Positions 32,055 to 43,439 of a stretch of 55,649 bases of DNA are shown here, piece after piece. The DNA is from Candidatus Saccharimonadota bacterium. GTDB lineage: Bacteria; Patescibacteriota; Saccharimonadia; Saccharimonadales; Saccharimonadaceae. The stretch is from the NCBI GenBank assembly GCA_017510705.1, contig JAFWMO010000006.1, positions 1 through 55,649 of the forward strand, read 5' to 3'. How positions within the stretch are numbered: position 1 is the stretch's first letter; each line of letters starts with the position of its first letter. The notes beneath the pieces were generated by a model that saw only the letters and a list, made by a program, of their open reading frames with translations, was not told where the DNA came from and searched no databases. The translations under genes and the position numbers were made by a program.

Positions 32055-33605
32055 TTATATACCAGTTAGTGGCACAATGTCAGCCCCTAAATGCCTGAGC
32101 CTCGCCGCAAAATCTTGATATCCACGATTAATCGGATAAACATTGCGTAGTATCGAGGTACCAGATGCTGCAAGCATGCCTATCAATACTACTACTGCTG
32201 GGCGAAGCGCTTGTGGCGCTACCAATTCCGCCGACCGCCAATTTGTCGGGCCCTCAATATATACACGGTGCGCGTCCAAAAGCTCTACTTTTACGTTCAA
32301 ATTAGCAAGCTCCGTAATATACACCGCACGATTTTCAAAAACCCAGTCGTGAATCAAAGTTCTACCCTCCGCTACGGCTGCAATTACCGAGAAAAATGGC
32401 AAATTATCAATATTGAGCCCTGGGAACGGCATTGGGTGGATTTTATCTACCGGTGCCACCAAATCAGATTTCTTTATAATTAAATCTACTAGCCTAGTTC
32501 TACCATTAGCCGAAAAATATTCTTCAGACTTTTCAAAATTCATATTCATACTTCTAAGGACCTCAAGCTCAACCTCCAAAAATTCAATTGGTGCACGCAT
32601 AATTTTAATTTTTGAATGCGTCACTAACGCTGCCGCAATAAACGACATCGCTTCTATTGGATCTTCAGACAAATTGTATTCCACATCCTCATCAATTTTT
32701 GGTCTTCCCCAAATCCTTAGTGTAGTAGTACCAATCCCATCAATCTTCACGCCAAGTTTTTCCAGGAAAAAACAAACATCCTGCACCATATAATTTGGTG
32801 ACGCGCCCACAATTGTAGTTTTGCCCGGAAAAAGTGCCGCTGCCATCAAAACATTTTCTGTCACCGTATCGCCACGTTCAGTCAGTACGATATACCTATC
32901 TTTTTTGTCATTTAAAATATCTTCGTCCACTTCAACTTCATAAAAACCGCTATTTTTAGTGGCATCTACCTTAAGACCAAAAGAAGAGAGTGCATTTAGG
33001 TGTGGCTCAATCGTCCTCACACCCAGCGAGCATCCACCAGCATAAGGCAATTCAAATTTACCGGCGCGATGAAGAAGAGGCCCTAAAAACATAATAATAG
33101 AACGAGTTTTTCTGGCCGCTTCAATATCCATTTCGTCTAATTTTAATTCACGTGGTGATATAATCTCTAGGTCACGGTGACGATTCTGCCAATGACATTT
33201 TACGCCAATAGACTCCAAAACTTCGATAATACGAAACACTTCTTCGATACGTGCCACACGGTGAAGCACCGTCCTGCCAGTATTTAGAAGCGCCGCACAG
33301 AGCAAGCCCACAGCAGCATTTTTGGACGTATTCACAGTAATTTCGCCAGCAAGCTCCTTGCCGCCACGAATCCTAAAACTCTGCGATGCAGAATCATTTA
33401 TAGAGAGAATTTGATTCCCAAGAGCCTCAGAAAGCTTCTTAATCATCTCAAGCGATACATTCTGGCGTCCCTTTTCTATACGGTGAATTGCAGATTGGCT
33501 AGAGCCTACGGCACGCGCCAAATCCTCTTGCGTCCAACTTTTTTCAAGACGCATTTGTTCAATTGTTTCGCCAATTACTTCCTGATATGTCTTTGCTTTT
33601 TTCAT
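32055..33605 (-). CDS. murA: HTH-MurA fusion (UDP-GlcNAc enolpyruvyl transferase with XRE domain)
   Basis: A 516-residue protein. Residues about 8-65 are an XRE-type helix-turn-helix (Trp-Thr-Gln-Glu-Asp-Leu-Ala-Arg-Ala-Val-Gly-Ser-Ser-Gln). Residues about 75-516 are MurA, the first step of peptidoglycan precursor synthesis. The Ser-Lys-Asn-Ala substrate motif and the loop Cys in Gly-Gly-Cys-Ser-Leu-Gly (fosfomycin target position) are present. Ordinary MurA is about 420 residues with no HTH. The fusion may let the enzyme bind DNA or sense precursor supply. TATAAT lies 6 nt before the ATG. Confidence 0.9.
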   Translation of the reverse strand: MKKAKTYQEVIGETIEQMRLEKSWTQEDLARAVGSSQSAIHRIEKGRQNVSLEMIKKLSEALGNQILSINDSASQSFRIRGGKELAGEITVNTSKNAAVGLLCAALLNTGRTVLHRVARIEEVFRIIEVLESIGVKCHWQNRHRDLEIISPRELKLDEMDIEAARKTRSIIMFLGPLLHRAGKFELPYAGGCSLGVRTIEPHLNALSSFGLKVDATKNSGFYEVEVDEDILNDKKDRYIVLTERGDTVTENVLMAAALFPGKTTIVGASPNYMVQDVCFFLEKLGVKIDGIGTTTLRIWGRPKIDEDVEYNLSEDPIEAMSFIAAALVTHSKIKIMRAPIEFLEVELEVLRSMNMNFEKSEEYFSANGRTRLVDLIIKKSDLVAPVDKIHPMPFPGLNIDNLPFFSVIAAVAEGRTLIHDWVFENRAVYITELANLNVKVELLDAHRVYIEGPTNWRSAELVAPQALRPAVVVLIGMLAASGTSILRNVYPINRGYQDFAARLRHLGADIVPLTGI

Positions 33606-33642
33606 AGCAAAATTATATCACTAGATGCATAAAATGTAAATA

Positions 33643-34692
33643 CTACTGCTCTACACATTCAAGGCCTGGCAAAGTTTTACCAGAAAGAAATTCCAGCGCC
33701 GCTCCACCGCCAGTAGACACCAAAGAATACTTTAGTTCTGGCTTTTCTGCCATCAGATTTTCTACAAATCCAGTCGTATCACCACCACAAATCACAGAAA
33801 CAATATCATGTTTTTTGCCAATCTCTTCTGCAATAATCGTAGAAGCAGTCGCATAGGCCGGATCTTCTACCTTGCCAAGCACACCATTCCAGATAATCGT
33901 CTTTGCATTCGCCACATATCCAGCAATTTCACCAGTTGCAACCGGTCCAATATCAAGTTTGGCCCCACTTTCATCTTCGTCAAAATCTTCTGCTACATAT
34001 ACTTTTTCGCTTGCTGGGTATCCATCCGCTGCGATCTTTCCTCCCACCGCAATTTTATCCGCCGCGCCAGAAAAAGCATCAATAAGCGGTTTCTTGTCAT
34101 CTACTTTCGAGCCGCCAAGTATAAGAAGCAGTGGTTTTGCTGGATTTTTCATCACCTTTTCAAGATTAGTGATTTCCTTTTCTAGTAGTAGCCCTGCATA
34201 AACCGGCAAAAACTCAGCAATTGCACTAGTTGATGCATGCGCCCTATGAATTACAGCAAAACCATCCTGCACAAAAATTTCCGCTCCAGTAGAATCCACA
34301 ATCTCACGGATAAATTCGCTGGAATTTTTTTCTTCTCCTGCAAAAAATCGCAAGTTTTGAAGAAGCAAAATCCCACCTTTTGGCATCTTGCTCACCGCTT
34401 CTTCCACATCCGGACCAGACACGTCATCCACAAACGCAACATTTGAAATCATTTTAGAAAGTGCCTTTGCTGCTGGCTCAAGCGACAAAGTTTTGTCTTT
34501 TCCTTCTGGCCTACCAAGATGCGAAATCACGATAATCTTCTTTGCACCATTTTCTCGCAAATACTCAAGCGTTGGCAAACTCGCTCTAATCCTAAGGTCA
34601 TCCGTAATCTTGCCGTCTTCTATCGGCACATTAAAATCAGTTCTTACCAGCACCACCTTCCCTTTTACATTGACGTCACGAATCGTTTTCAT
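33643..34692 (-). CDS. pgk: Phosphoglycerate kinase, compact form
   Basis: A 349-residue glycolytic kinase, about 40-50 residues shorter than usual. N-terminal Arg-Thr-Asp-Phe-Asn-Val-Pro, Ser-His-Leu-Gly-Arg-Pro, the Leu-Leu-Gly-Gly-Ser-Lys-Val hinge and the C-terminal Gly-Gly-Asp-Thr nucleotide motif are all present. The missing part lies between about residues 215 and 250, where helices and strands of the nucleotide domain normally sit. It is followed upstream by pyk, giving a two-gene ATP-producing glycolytic pair. Confidence 0.93.
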   Translation of the reverse strand: MKTIRDVNVKGKVVLVRTDFNVPIEDGKITDDLRIRASLPTLEYLRENGAKKIIVISHLGRPEGKDKTLSLEPAAKALSKMISNVAFVDDVSGPDVEEAVSKMPKGGILLLQNLRFFAGEEKNSSEFIREIVDSTGAEIFVQDGFAVIHRAHASTSAIAEFLPVYAGLLLEKEITNLEKVMKNPAKPLLLILGGSKVDDKKPLIDAFSGAADKIAVGGKIAADGYPASEKVYVAEDFDEDESGAKLDIGPVATGEIAGYVANAKTIIWNGVLGKVEDPAYATASTIIAEEIGKKHDIVSVICGGDTTGFVENLMAEKPELKYSLVSTGGGAALEFLSGKTLPGLECVEQ

Positions 34693-34700
34693 CTTGCTCC

Positions 34701-36134
34701 TTATATATATCTTATCTGAATAGTATCAGTGCCCATCTTGTCTTTATCGCCAGAAACAATTACTGCGAGTAAATCTTTTTCACCATCCTTTAATTGCAAG
34801 TAACCAGATTTTTTTAATTCTGCTCCTAAGTCAAACCCAAACGTCGCCGAATATGGTCTCACAAATGCCGAGTTTGCATAAGTAAGAGCCAGCTGATTTG
34901 CCACACGAGCATTCGCCGTTACAGAAATAATTGGTACATTCGGACGTTGCGCAGCCATTGTGACAGCCGTCGTGCCAGAAGCAGTTTGGCAGATAATCAC
35001 ATCCGCATCAATCCGCTCTGCGAGCCGTGCGGCCGTATCCGAAATCGCATCATAAACTTCGTATTTACCAGTAGGAAGTTCAGAAATATGTGCCACACGC
35101 GAATGATTTTGTGTATACAAAATCACTTTCTTCATTTCTTTTACCGCTTCCAAAGGATATTTGCCATTGGCAGTCTCGTCCGAAAGCATCACTACATCAG
35201 CGCCCTGGATTACCGCACTGGCTACATCCGAAACTTCAGCCCTAGATGGCTCCGGTGATTCCACCATAGACCCCATCATCTGCGTTGCCACGATGCAAAG
35301 TTTGGAACTTTTACGGCAAAGCGCAATTAATTTGCGTTGTACAATTGGCACCACTTCCGCTCCAGCTTCTACCGCCATATCGCCACGAGCCACCATTATA
35401 CCATCCGCCGCCTTTACAATCGCTTCCAAGTTTTCATCAGACGAAATCGCTTTTTTGGTTTCAATTTTTGCAATTACTTTTGCCGTAGAACCATAAGAAA
35501 GCAGAAGTTGCTTTAGTTTTTCAATATCACTTGCGGTTTGTACAAACGAAAGTGCCACATAATCGTAATCTTGGCCCGCGCCATATTCAATATCTTCCAA
35601 ATCTTTTGGTGTCAAAATATCGCCGCCAAAATCCGTTTCTGGCAAATTCAGGCCTTTTTTAGACATAATAAAGCCGTCGTTTTTAATTTCAACCCTAATC
35701 GCCGTGTCGGAAACGATTTCAACAACCTCACTTTTGATCTTGCCATCAAACATTGAAATCGGCTCACCAACTTTCACTTTTTCAGCTAAATTATACTGCA
35801 CTGGTACAGTCTTGCCACCATCATGTTCAAAATCTTCTTTTGCCTCCAAAATCAGTTCATCACCAGCCACCACATCCAAATGGTTATCTTTAAGCGTGCC
35901 CAAACGAATTTTTGGCCCTTGCAAATCTTGAAGTATTGCCACGCTACGACCTTTTTTAGCTGCCGCATCACGAATCCATTTAATTTGTTCATCACGTTCT
36001 TCATTGGTGCCATGCGAACAGTTTAGCCTACAGCCATTTACTCCAGCCATTATAATTTCTTCAACCTTATCTGCACCAAACACAGACGGGCCAATTGTTG
36101 CTAAAATTTTTGTGCGTTTAAAAAGTTTGCTCAT
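34701..36134 (-). CDS. pyk: Pyruvate kinase
   Basis: A 477-residue enzyme for the last ATP-yielding step of glycolysis. Lys-Ile-Leu-Ala-Thr-Ile-Gly-Pro at the start, Arg-Leu-Asn-Cys-Ser-His-Gly (usually Phe-Ser-His-Gly), Leu-Gln-Asp-Leu-Gln-Gly-Pro-Lys-Ile-Arg, Met-Val-Ala-Arg-Gly-Asp and Leu-Ser-Asp-Glu-Thr-Ala are all visible. A C-terminal domain is present. TAATAT lies 6 nt before the ATG, and pgk follows with an 8-nt gap. Confidence 0.96.
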   Translation of the reverse strand: MSKLFKRTKILATIGPSVFGADKVEEIIMAGVNGCRLNCSHGTNEERDEQIKWIRDAAAKKGRSVAILQDLQGPKIRLGTLKDNHLDVVAGDELILEAKEDFEHDGGKTVPVQYNLAEKVKVGEPISMFDGKIKSEVVEIVSDTAIRVEIKNDGFIMSKKGLNLPETDFGGDILTPKDLEDIEYGAGQDYDYVALSFVQTASDIEKLKQLLLSYGSTAKVIAKIETKKAISSDENLEAIVKAADGIMVARGDMAVEAGAEVVPIVQRKLIALCRKSSKLCIVATQMMGSMVESPEPSRAEVSDVASAVIQGADVVMLSDETANGKYPLEAVKEMKKVILYTQNHSRVAHISELPTGKYEVYDAISDTAARLAERIDADVIICQTASGTTAVTMAAQRPNVPIISVTANARVANQLALTYANSAFVRPYSATFGFDLGAELKKSGYLQLKDGEKDLLAVIVSGDKDKMGTDTIQIRYI

Positions 36135-36178
36135 ATAAATATATTACCATAAGATTGTTTTTATGGTAATATAGAGTT

Positions 36179-36685
36179 ATGGCAAAGCCCAAAAATAAAA
36201 ACGTAAATAGCAAAAATATCCACAAAAAACGAACCGGTTCTAGCACTGTCCGTCATTCTCGACTTAAAAAACCAGATTTTTCCCGCACCGCCAGAAAAAT
36301 TATTATCGTTGTAATTATTATTACTATGCTTGCAGTTATTTTATTTTTGCTTTTCAAATCTTTTTCTACACCAGAACATATCATCAAAGCAAAAATTGAA
36401 ACCGCCGCTACTGACTATTACGAAAATTTCTTTTATACCGACATCACCAAATATGGTACCACCGAAAAATCCCTCGCCGAAATTATGGATCGCTACAAAG
36501 ACAAAGGTTTCTCTACAGTCTCTTTACGACAATTATTATTATATGATAGTAAAAAATATGCAGACGCCAGAGATGTCGTCACTAGCTATTGTGACGAAAA
36601 CAAATCCTACGTAAAATTTTATCCCGAACCACCATACGAGCAAAAAAATTATCGCATTGAATATCACTATTCTTGCGATTTCTAA
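36179..36685 (+). CDS. Single-pass membrane protein with basic N-terminus, unknown
   Basis: A 168-residue protein: a very basic cytosolic start (Lys/Arg/Asn-rich, 1-45), one transmembrane helix (about 46-66) and an exported domain with two Cys that could form a disulfide (about residues 138, 166). TAATAT plus 6 nt precede the ATG. It is the plus-strand partner of a narrow divergent promoter with pyk. A tRNA-Glu 3'-end remnant follows its stop. Confidence 0.74.
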   Translation: MAKPKNKNVNSKNIHKKRTGSSTVRHSRLKKPDFSRTARKIIIVVIIITMLAVILFLLFKSFSTPEHIIKAKIETAATDYYENFFYTDITKYGTTEKSLAEIMDRYKDKGFSTVSLRQLLLYDSKKYADARDVVTSYCDENKSYVKFYPEPPYEQKNYRIEYHYSCDF

Positions 36686-36689
36686 AAAA

Positions 36690-36709
36690 TGGTGATCGAC
36701 GCGGGAATT
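36690..36709 (-). pseudogene. Partial duplicate of the tRNA-Glu 3' end
   Basis: Twenty bases beginning TGGTGATC match 15 of 20 positions of the adjacent 3' end of tRNA-Glu (36710-36729), directly head to tail. It looks like a recombination scar at a tRNA 3' end. Confidence 0.6.
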
Positions 36710-36784
36710 TGGTGATCTCGGCGGGAGTCGAACCCGCATTGTCGGGATGAAAACCCGATGTACTAACCGCTATACTACGAGACC
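36710..36784 (-). tRNA. tRNA-Glu(UUC), CCA encoded
   Basis: A complete cloverleaf on the minus strand with anticodon loop TTTTCAT (TTC), T-loop TTCGACT, discriminator A and an encoded CCA. Confidence 0.96.
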
Positions 36785-36834
36785 ATATAGCTATTATAGC
36801 AACTTTTTAGCAAAAATCAAGATCAACCTTTCGG

Positions 36835-38751
36835 CTAAAAATTAATTCTACGATATGCATTCACTTTTCGAATAATGCAACCAAACACTACGGCAAATAT
36901 AGCAATCATAGAAACACCAATCAAATACCCACCATAAGAACCATTATTATCTGTACCAGGAGCACCACCAGTATCTGGTACAATTATATCTCCTTTATCG
37001 CCAGAATCAGGCTCTGGAGCTGGATCAACATGAGCCTCTTCAACTGTAAATGTGCTATTTATAATAGTATCTCCAACAAATACCGCAGTTATAGTATGTT
37101 CACCGATAGCAAGCGTATCTATATAGTTATAATTGATGGACAGAACTGTGCCGCCAGCAGTTACGGTATAGTGTTCACTTGATACATCAACACCATCAAT
37201 CTGAAGCTTAATAAAGCTTTCAACATTATAATCAATTCTGATAATTAGGTTTGTCTCGTCATCTTTTATATGAGTCTGGCCTTGCACCCAAGTAATGTCA
37301 CCAGTCCCTTCTGGAGTCGGCTCTGGTTCTGGCGGGGTTATTACTTCTTGCCATACAGCATAGAGAATCTTACTGCCAGAAAGTGTTACACGTTGCCCTG
37401 GATAATAGCTTGCGACGGTAGCGGCATTATTTTCACTCCAACCCAAGAAGCGGTAATCTGCCCTGCTTGGTGTTCTATTTGGAATAGTAACCGTACATGA
37501 ACTACCAGCAGTTGAACACTGCTGCGAGCCAACACTGCCAGTTCCACCATTAGTATCAAAAGATAGAGTAAAAGTTGTTTCAAAAGAAACATTAGTATGA
37601 TCATAGTTAATTGTCGTACAGTTATTGTAATTATCACAAATTGACACATCAGAACCAGAAATAGAACCAGAATTAACAGTCCTAGATATAGTATACCCAT
37701 CATCCGACAAAACCCAATTACTGCTCTTTGGTTTTAGCTGGACATCATTACTGGTTACTTTCACAGTAGTAGACGACTTGCCATCCACATAGCTAATACT
37801 CGGCTGTGGCAAAGCTTGTTCGATATGGCTTTGGTTAAAACTGGTAAATTTAGAAACATTACCTCTATTCGAACCGTTAGAAAATCCAAGATACGCTTTA
37901 TTATTACGAAAAGAAATCGATTCTATCTCACCGAGGTTCAGTGCATCAATATAGTACACTGCCACTAGTGAGCCAAATCCTCTGTCAGGAGTCCCATCTG
38001 TTTTAAGTTTTGCCTTATAAACATTTATATATGCCACTTCACCGCCAGTGCTACCATCATAATTATCAAACATACTATATATATACCCATTATGAAAATC
38101 TGCGCCCTGGTCAATATTATCATTCCCGTCATGTTGACCTATCTGTTCTGGAATTGCATCAACTTCACTTAATCTATTAAAACTGCTATCATAAAACCAA
38201 AACTGATGTATTGAGTCTTTACTAACACGCATAATGTAATTGTCATTGAACTCATCATAGGCAATAGCAGATGCTCCTCGAGGAAGGTTTATGACCGATT
38301 CCTGTGCTAAAGTAGAGCTATTTAATACAGCCGCATCATGACTTCCATTTGGACCAATCACCAAAATTTTATCAGTTTTAGTGTTGTAAGTCATATCATT
38401 GCCGTGCTCATAACTTCTAGAAAATGGTATACCAGATATCGGCGTAGTAAAACTTGCGCCAGTATATCCACTAAGATTCCCGAAAGTATAATTGTCATCT
38501 TGAAATTCATCTGGGATAGTATAAAAAACCAAGCCATCACCTGTAGTTGTAAAACCTTCTAACTGATTGCATAAATAGCTCCCACAGTTTTCAGCATTAA
38601 AAGTGATTAATCCCCTAGATGCATAAGTAGTTATATCAATCGGGTCAGGCATAGCTGAACCTTTAGCGTTCACGTTAAACAGAAAAACTACCGCAGCCAC
38701 TAGCACTAACGGCAAAATCAATAAAGCAGGCGAGATTCTTTTGTTTTTCAT
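36835..38751 (-). CDS. Large exported surface protein with InlB-type repeat and VPDTG-like anchor
   Basis: A 638-residue protein with an N-terminal signal segment (residues about 8-28) and a region of about 330 residues with Asp/Gly-rich propeller-like repeats. An InlB/Listeria-Bacteroides-type repeat follows (Phe-Asp-Thr-Asn-Gly-Gly ... Tyr-Ala-Val-Trp, about 400-475), then an Ig-like domain (about 485-575). The end has Val-Pro-Asp-Thr-Gly, a Gly/Asn linker, a hydrophobic helix and a basic tail. This is a sortase-like or membrane-anchored cell-surface organisation, probably an adhesin. No Shine-Dalgarno is present; an operator-like palindrome lies about 27 bp upstream. Confidence 0.82.
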   Translation of the reverse strand: MKNKRISPALLILPLVLVAAVVFLFNVNAKGSAMPDPIDITTYASRGLITFNAENCGSYLCNQLEGFTTTGDGLVFYTIPDEFQDDNYTFGNLSGYTGASFTTPISGIPFSRSYEHGNDMTYNTKTDKILVIGPNGSHDAAVLNSSTLAQESVINLPRGASAIAYDEFNDNYIMRVSKDSIHQFWFYDSSFNRLSEVDAIPEQIGQHDGNDNIDQGADFHNGYIYSMFDNYDGSTGGEVAYINVYKAKLKTDGTPDRGFGSLVAVYYIDALNLGEIESISFRNNKAYLGFSNGSNRGNVSKFTSFNQSHIEQALPQPSISYVDGKSSTTVKVTSNDVQLKPKSSNWVLSDDGYTISRTVNSGSISGSDVSICDNYNNCTTINYDHTNVSFETTFTLSFDTNGGTGSVGSQQCSTAGSSCTVTIPNRTPSRADYRFLGWSENNAATVASYYPGQRVTLSGSKILYAVWQEVITPPEPEPTPEGTGDITWVQGQTHIKDDETNLIIRIDYNVESFIKLQIDGVDVSSEHYTVTAGGTVLSINYNYIDTLAIGEHTITAVFVGDTIINSTFTVEEAHVDPAPEPDSGDKGDIIVPDTGGAPGTDNNGSYGGYLIGVSMIAIFAVVFGCIIRKVNAYRRINF

Positions 38752-38777
38752 TTTTGTGTTTGACCTTTTATAGTTTT

Positions 38778-38796
38778 AGTGTAAACCGTTTACGCT
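38778..38796. promoter_or_regulatory. Operator-like palindrome upstream of the surface protein
   Basis: AGTGTAAACCGTTTACGCT is a 19-bp palindrome with a single arm mismatch, overlapping the likely -35 region. TATAAA at 38767-38772 lies between it and the ATG. LacI/GalR-type regulators bind such GTAAAC-GTTTAC sites, but no regulator gene is adjacent. Confidence 0.5.
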
Positions 38797-38809
38797 AAAA
38801 AGTCAAGCA

Positions 38810-41740
<2,931 letters not shown>

Positions 41741-41760
<20 letters not shown>

Positions 41761-42619
41761 TTTCCAGCCTTTCGATACGTTTCTCAATCGGTGGATGCGT
41801 ACTAAACAAATCGCTAAAAAAACCCTTGCGTAGTGGATTATTAATATACATTGCTGCAGTTGCCGAATTTTGGCATTTCATTGGCTGCGAATGTGTCTGC
41901 AATTTTTTTAGTGCAGAAATCATCCCCTCCGGATAACGCGTAATATTTACCGCTGAAGCATCTGCCAAATATTCACGTTGTCTAGACACCGCCATCTGCG
42001 CAATTGCCGCGCAAATCGGCGAAAGTATCGCCGCCACTATAATCAACACGTACCCTACTGGGCTACCTTCGTCATCACGTCGCCTACTGCCATAAAACAC
42101 CATCCTAAATGCAATATCAGAAATAAGCCCCATCATACATACCAGCCCAAACACAATCATAGACACTCTAATGTCGTAATTTTTTACGTGCGACATTTCA
42201 TGCGCCATCACCGCCGTCAATTCCTTATCATCCATAATGTCAATCAACCCCGTCGTAGCGGCCACGATTGAATGTTTTGGATCGCGCCCCGTCGCAAAAG
42301 CATTTGGCGCTGGATCATCTACAATATAAACCTTTGGCATAGGCAATCCCGTTGTAATACTAAGATTTTCTACAATATTATAAAACCTTGGATTATCCTT
42401 TTTCTGAATTTCCTTTGCACCGGTCATTGTCGTAGCAATAGATGCCGCCATAAAATATTGGAACACAGCATAACCTATTGCTACGATAGTAACCCATACA
42501 GCAATCCATGGATCTTTATAAACCCAGGCAAAAAGCCCAGCCAGCGCCGCAATCATCAAAACAAATACCATCATGATAATTACAGTCTTACGCTTGTTCT
42601 GGGCTATTTGCTTGTACAT
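41741..42619 (-). CDS. htpX: HtpX-like M48 zinc metalloprotease
   Basis: A 292-residue membrane protease for quality control of membrane proteins. Two N-terminal helices precede the zinc motif His-Glu-Met-Ser-His (about residue 141). Further helices and the third-ligand Glu follow near Arg-Glu-Tyr-Leu-Ala-Asp, with the family ending Ser-Thr-His-Pro-Pro-Ile-Glu-Lys-Arg-Ile. The start at 42619 lies 1 nt after the lemA stop. The lemA-htpX pairing is common in bacteria. Confidence 0.92.
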
Positions 42620-42620
42620 T

Positions 42621-43193
42621 TTACTTATCAAATTTTACGTCCGGAGCTTTTTCAACACGATCATATTCCTTGTCGTCTACATTATAAAACTCACGTTTCT
42701 TAAAGCTATGGAACAAAACATTATATGGGAAAATACTAATTTTAGTATTAAGATCTTTCACACCAGCGTTATAAAAACGACGAGATGCTTGAACTTTGTC
42801 TTCTGTATCGGTAAGCTCAGAACTTAGCTGTTGGAAGTTTTTATCAGCCTTGAGTTCTGGATATGATTCAGAAACAGCCATAATACGAGAAAGCGCACCA
42901 AGCATAGAACGATCCGCTTCTGCCGTACTTGCAACACTTCTTGCACCCATCATCTTAGCACGAGCATCAGAAACTTGTTTGATAGCCTCAGATTCATGTT
43001 TTGCATAGCCTTTAACAGTTTCTACTAAGTTTGGAATAAGATCTGCACGACGTTTAAGCTGCACAGTAATATCAGACCATGCTTCGTCTACGCGTGTATT
43101 AAGTTTTACTAATGAATTATACATACCTGCAATAATAATGGCAATCAACAGAATGACACCCACTATTATCAGGATAATCGCCCATACTGGCAT
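42621..43193 (-). CDS. lemA: LemA family protein
   Basis: A 190-residue protein: one N-terminal transmembrane helix (about 5-25) followed by the LemA helical bundle (Tyr-Asn-x-Leu-Val, Arg-Val-Asp-Glu-Ala-Trp-Ser-Asp-Ile, Arg-Arg-Phe-Tyr-Asn). Function is not well defined; pairing with htpX suggests envelope quality control. AAGGAGAAATAAA precedes the ATG. Confidence 0.92.
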   Translation of the reverse strand: MPVWAIILIIVGVILLIAIIIAGMYNSLVKLNTRVDEAWSDITVQLKRRADLIPNLVETVKGYAKHESEAIKQVSDARAKMMGARSVASTAEADRSMLGALSRIMAVSESYPELKADKNFQQLSSELTDTEDKVQASRRFYNAGVKDLNTKISIFPYNVLFHSFKKREFYNVDDKEYDRVEKAPDVKFDK

Positions 43194-43240
43194 TTTATTT
43201 CTCCTTATGTTATATAACCATTATAGCATATGTGACCAAA

Positions 43241-43339
43241 TGGTGCCATACCATCGTAGGAGCCGAACGAAAAGAAAGCTTGCTTTCTTTTCTGAGGCGA
43301 CGCCCGATGGAAGGCGCCTCCATTTTTTTTGCAAAAAAA
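43241..43339. repeat. tRNA-like remnant and hairpins downstream of tRNA-Cys
   Basis: TGGTGCC at 43241-43247 followed by a GAGCCGAAC stretch reads on the minus strand like a tRNA T-arm and 3' end, without a full cloverleaf. A terminator-like AAGAAAG/CTTTCTT hairpin follows. Next to the tRNA, CTCCATTTTTTT and AAAAAAATGGAG form an inverted repeat whose right arm is the tRNA-Cys 3' end itself. Confidence 0.5.
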
Positions 43340-43413
43340 TGGAGGTGCCTACCGGAATTGAACCGGTGTACGCGGTTTTGCAGACCGCTGCGTAACCACT
43401 CCGCCAAAGCACC
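43340..43413 (-). tRNA. tRNA-Cys(GCA), CCA encoded
   Basis: A complete cloverleaf on the minus strand, anticodon loop CTGCAAA (GCA), T-loop TTCAATT, the discriminator U typical of tRNA-Cys and an encoded CCA. Confidence 0.95.
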
Positions 43414-43439
43414 ATGTCTCTATTTATTATAACACATAA

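Noticed and set aside
43194-43439. Several 60-85-codon frames around tRNA-Cys
   Set aside because: They read through the tRNA and hairpins on both strands and have no coding character.
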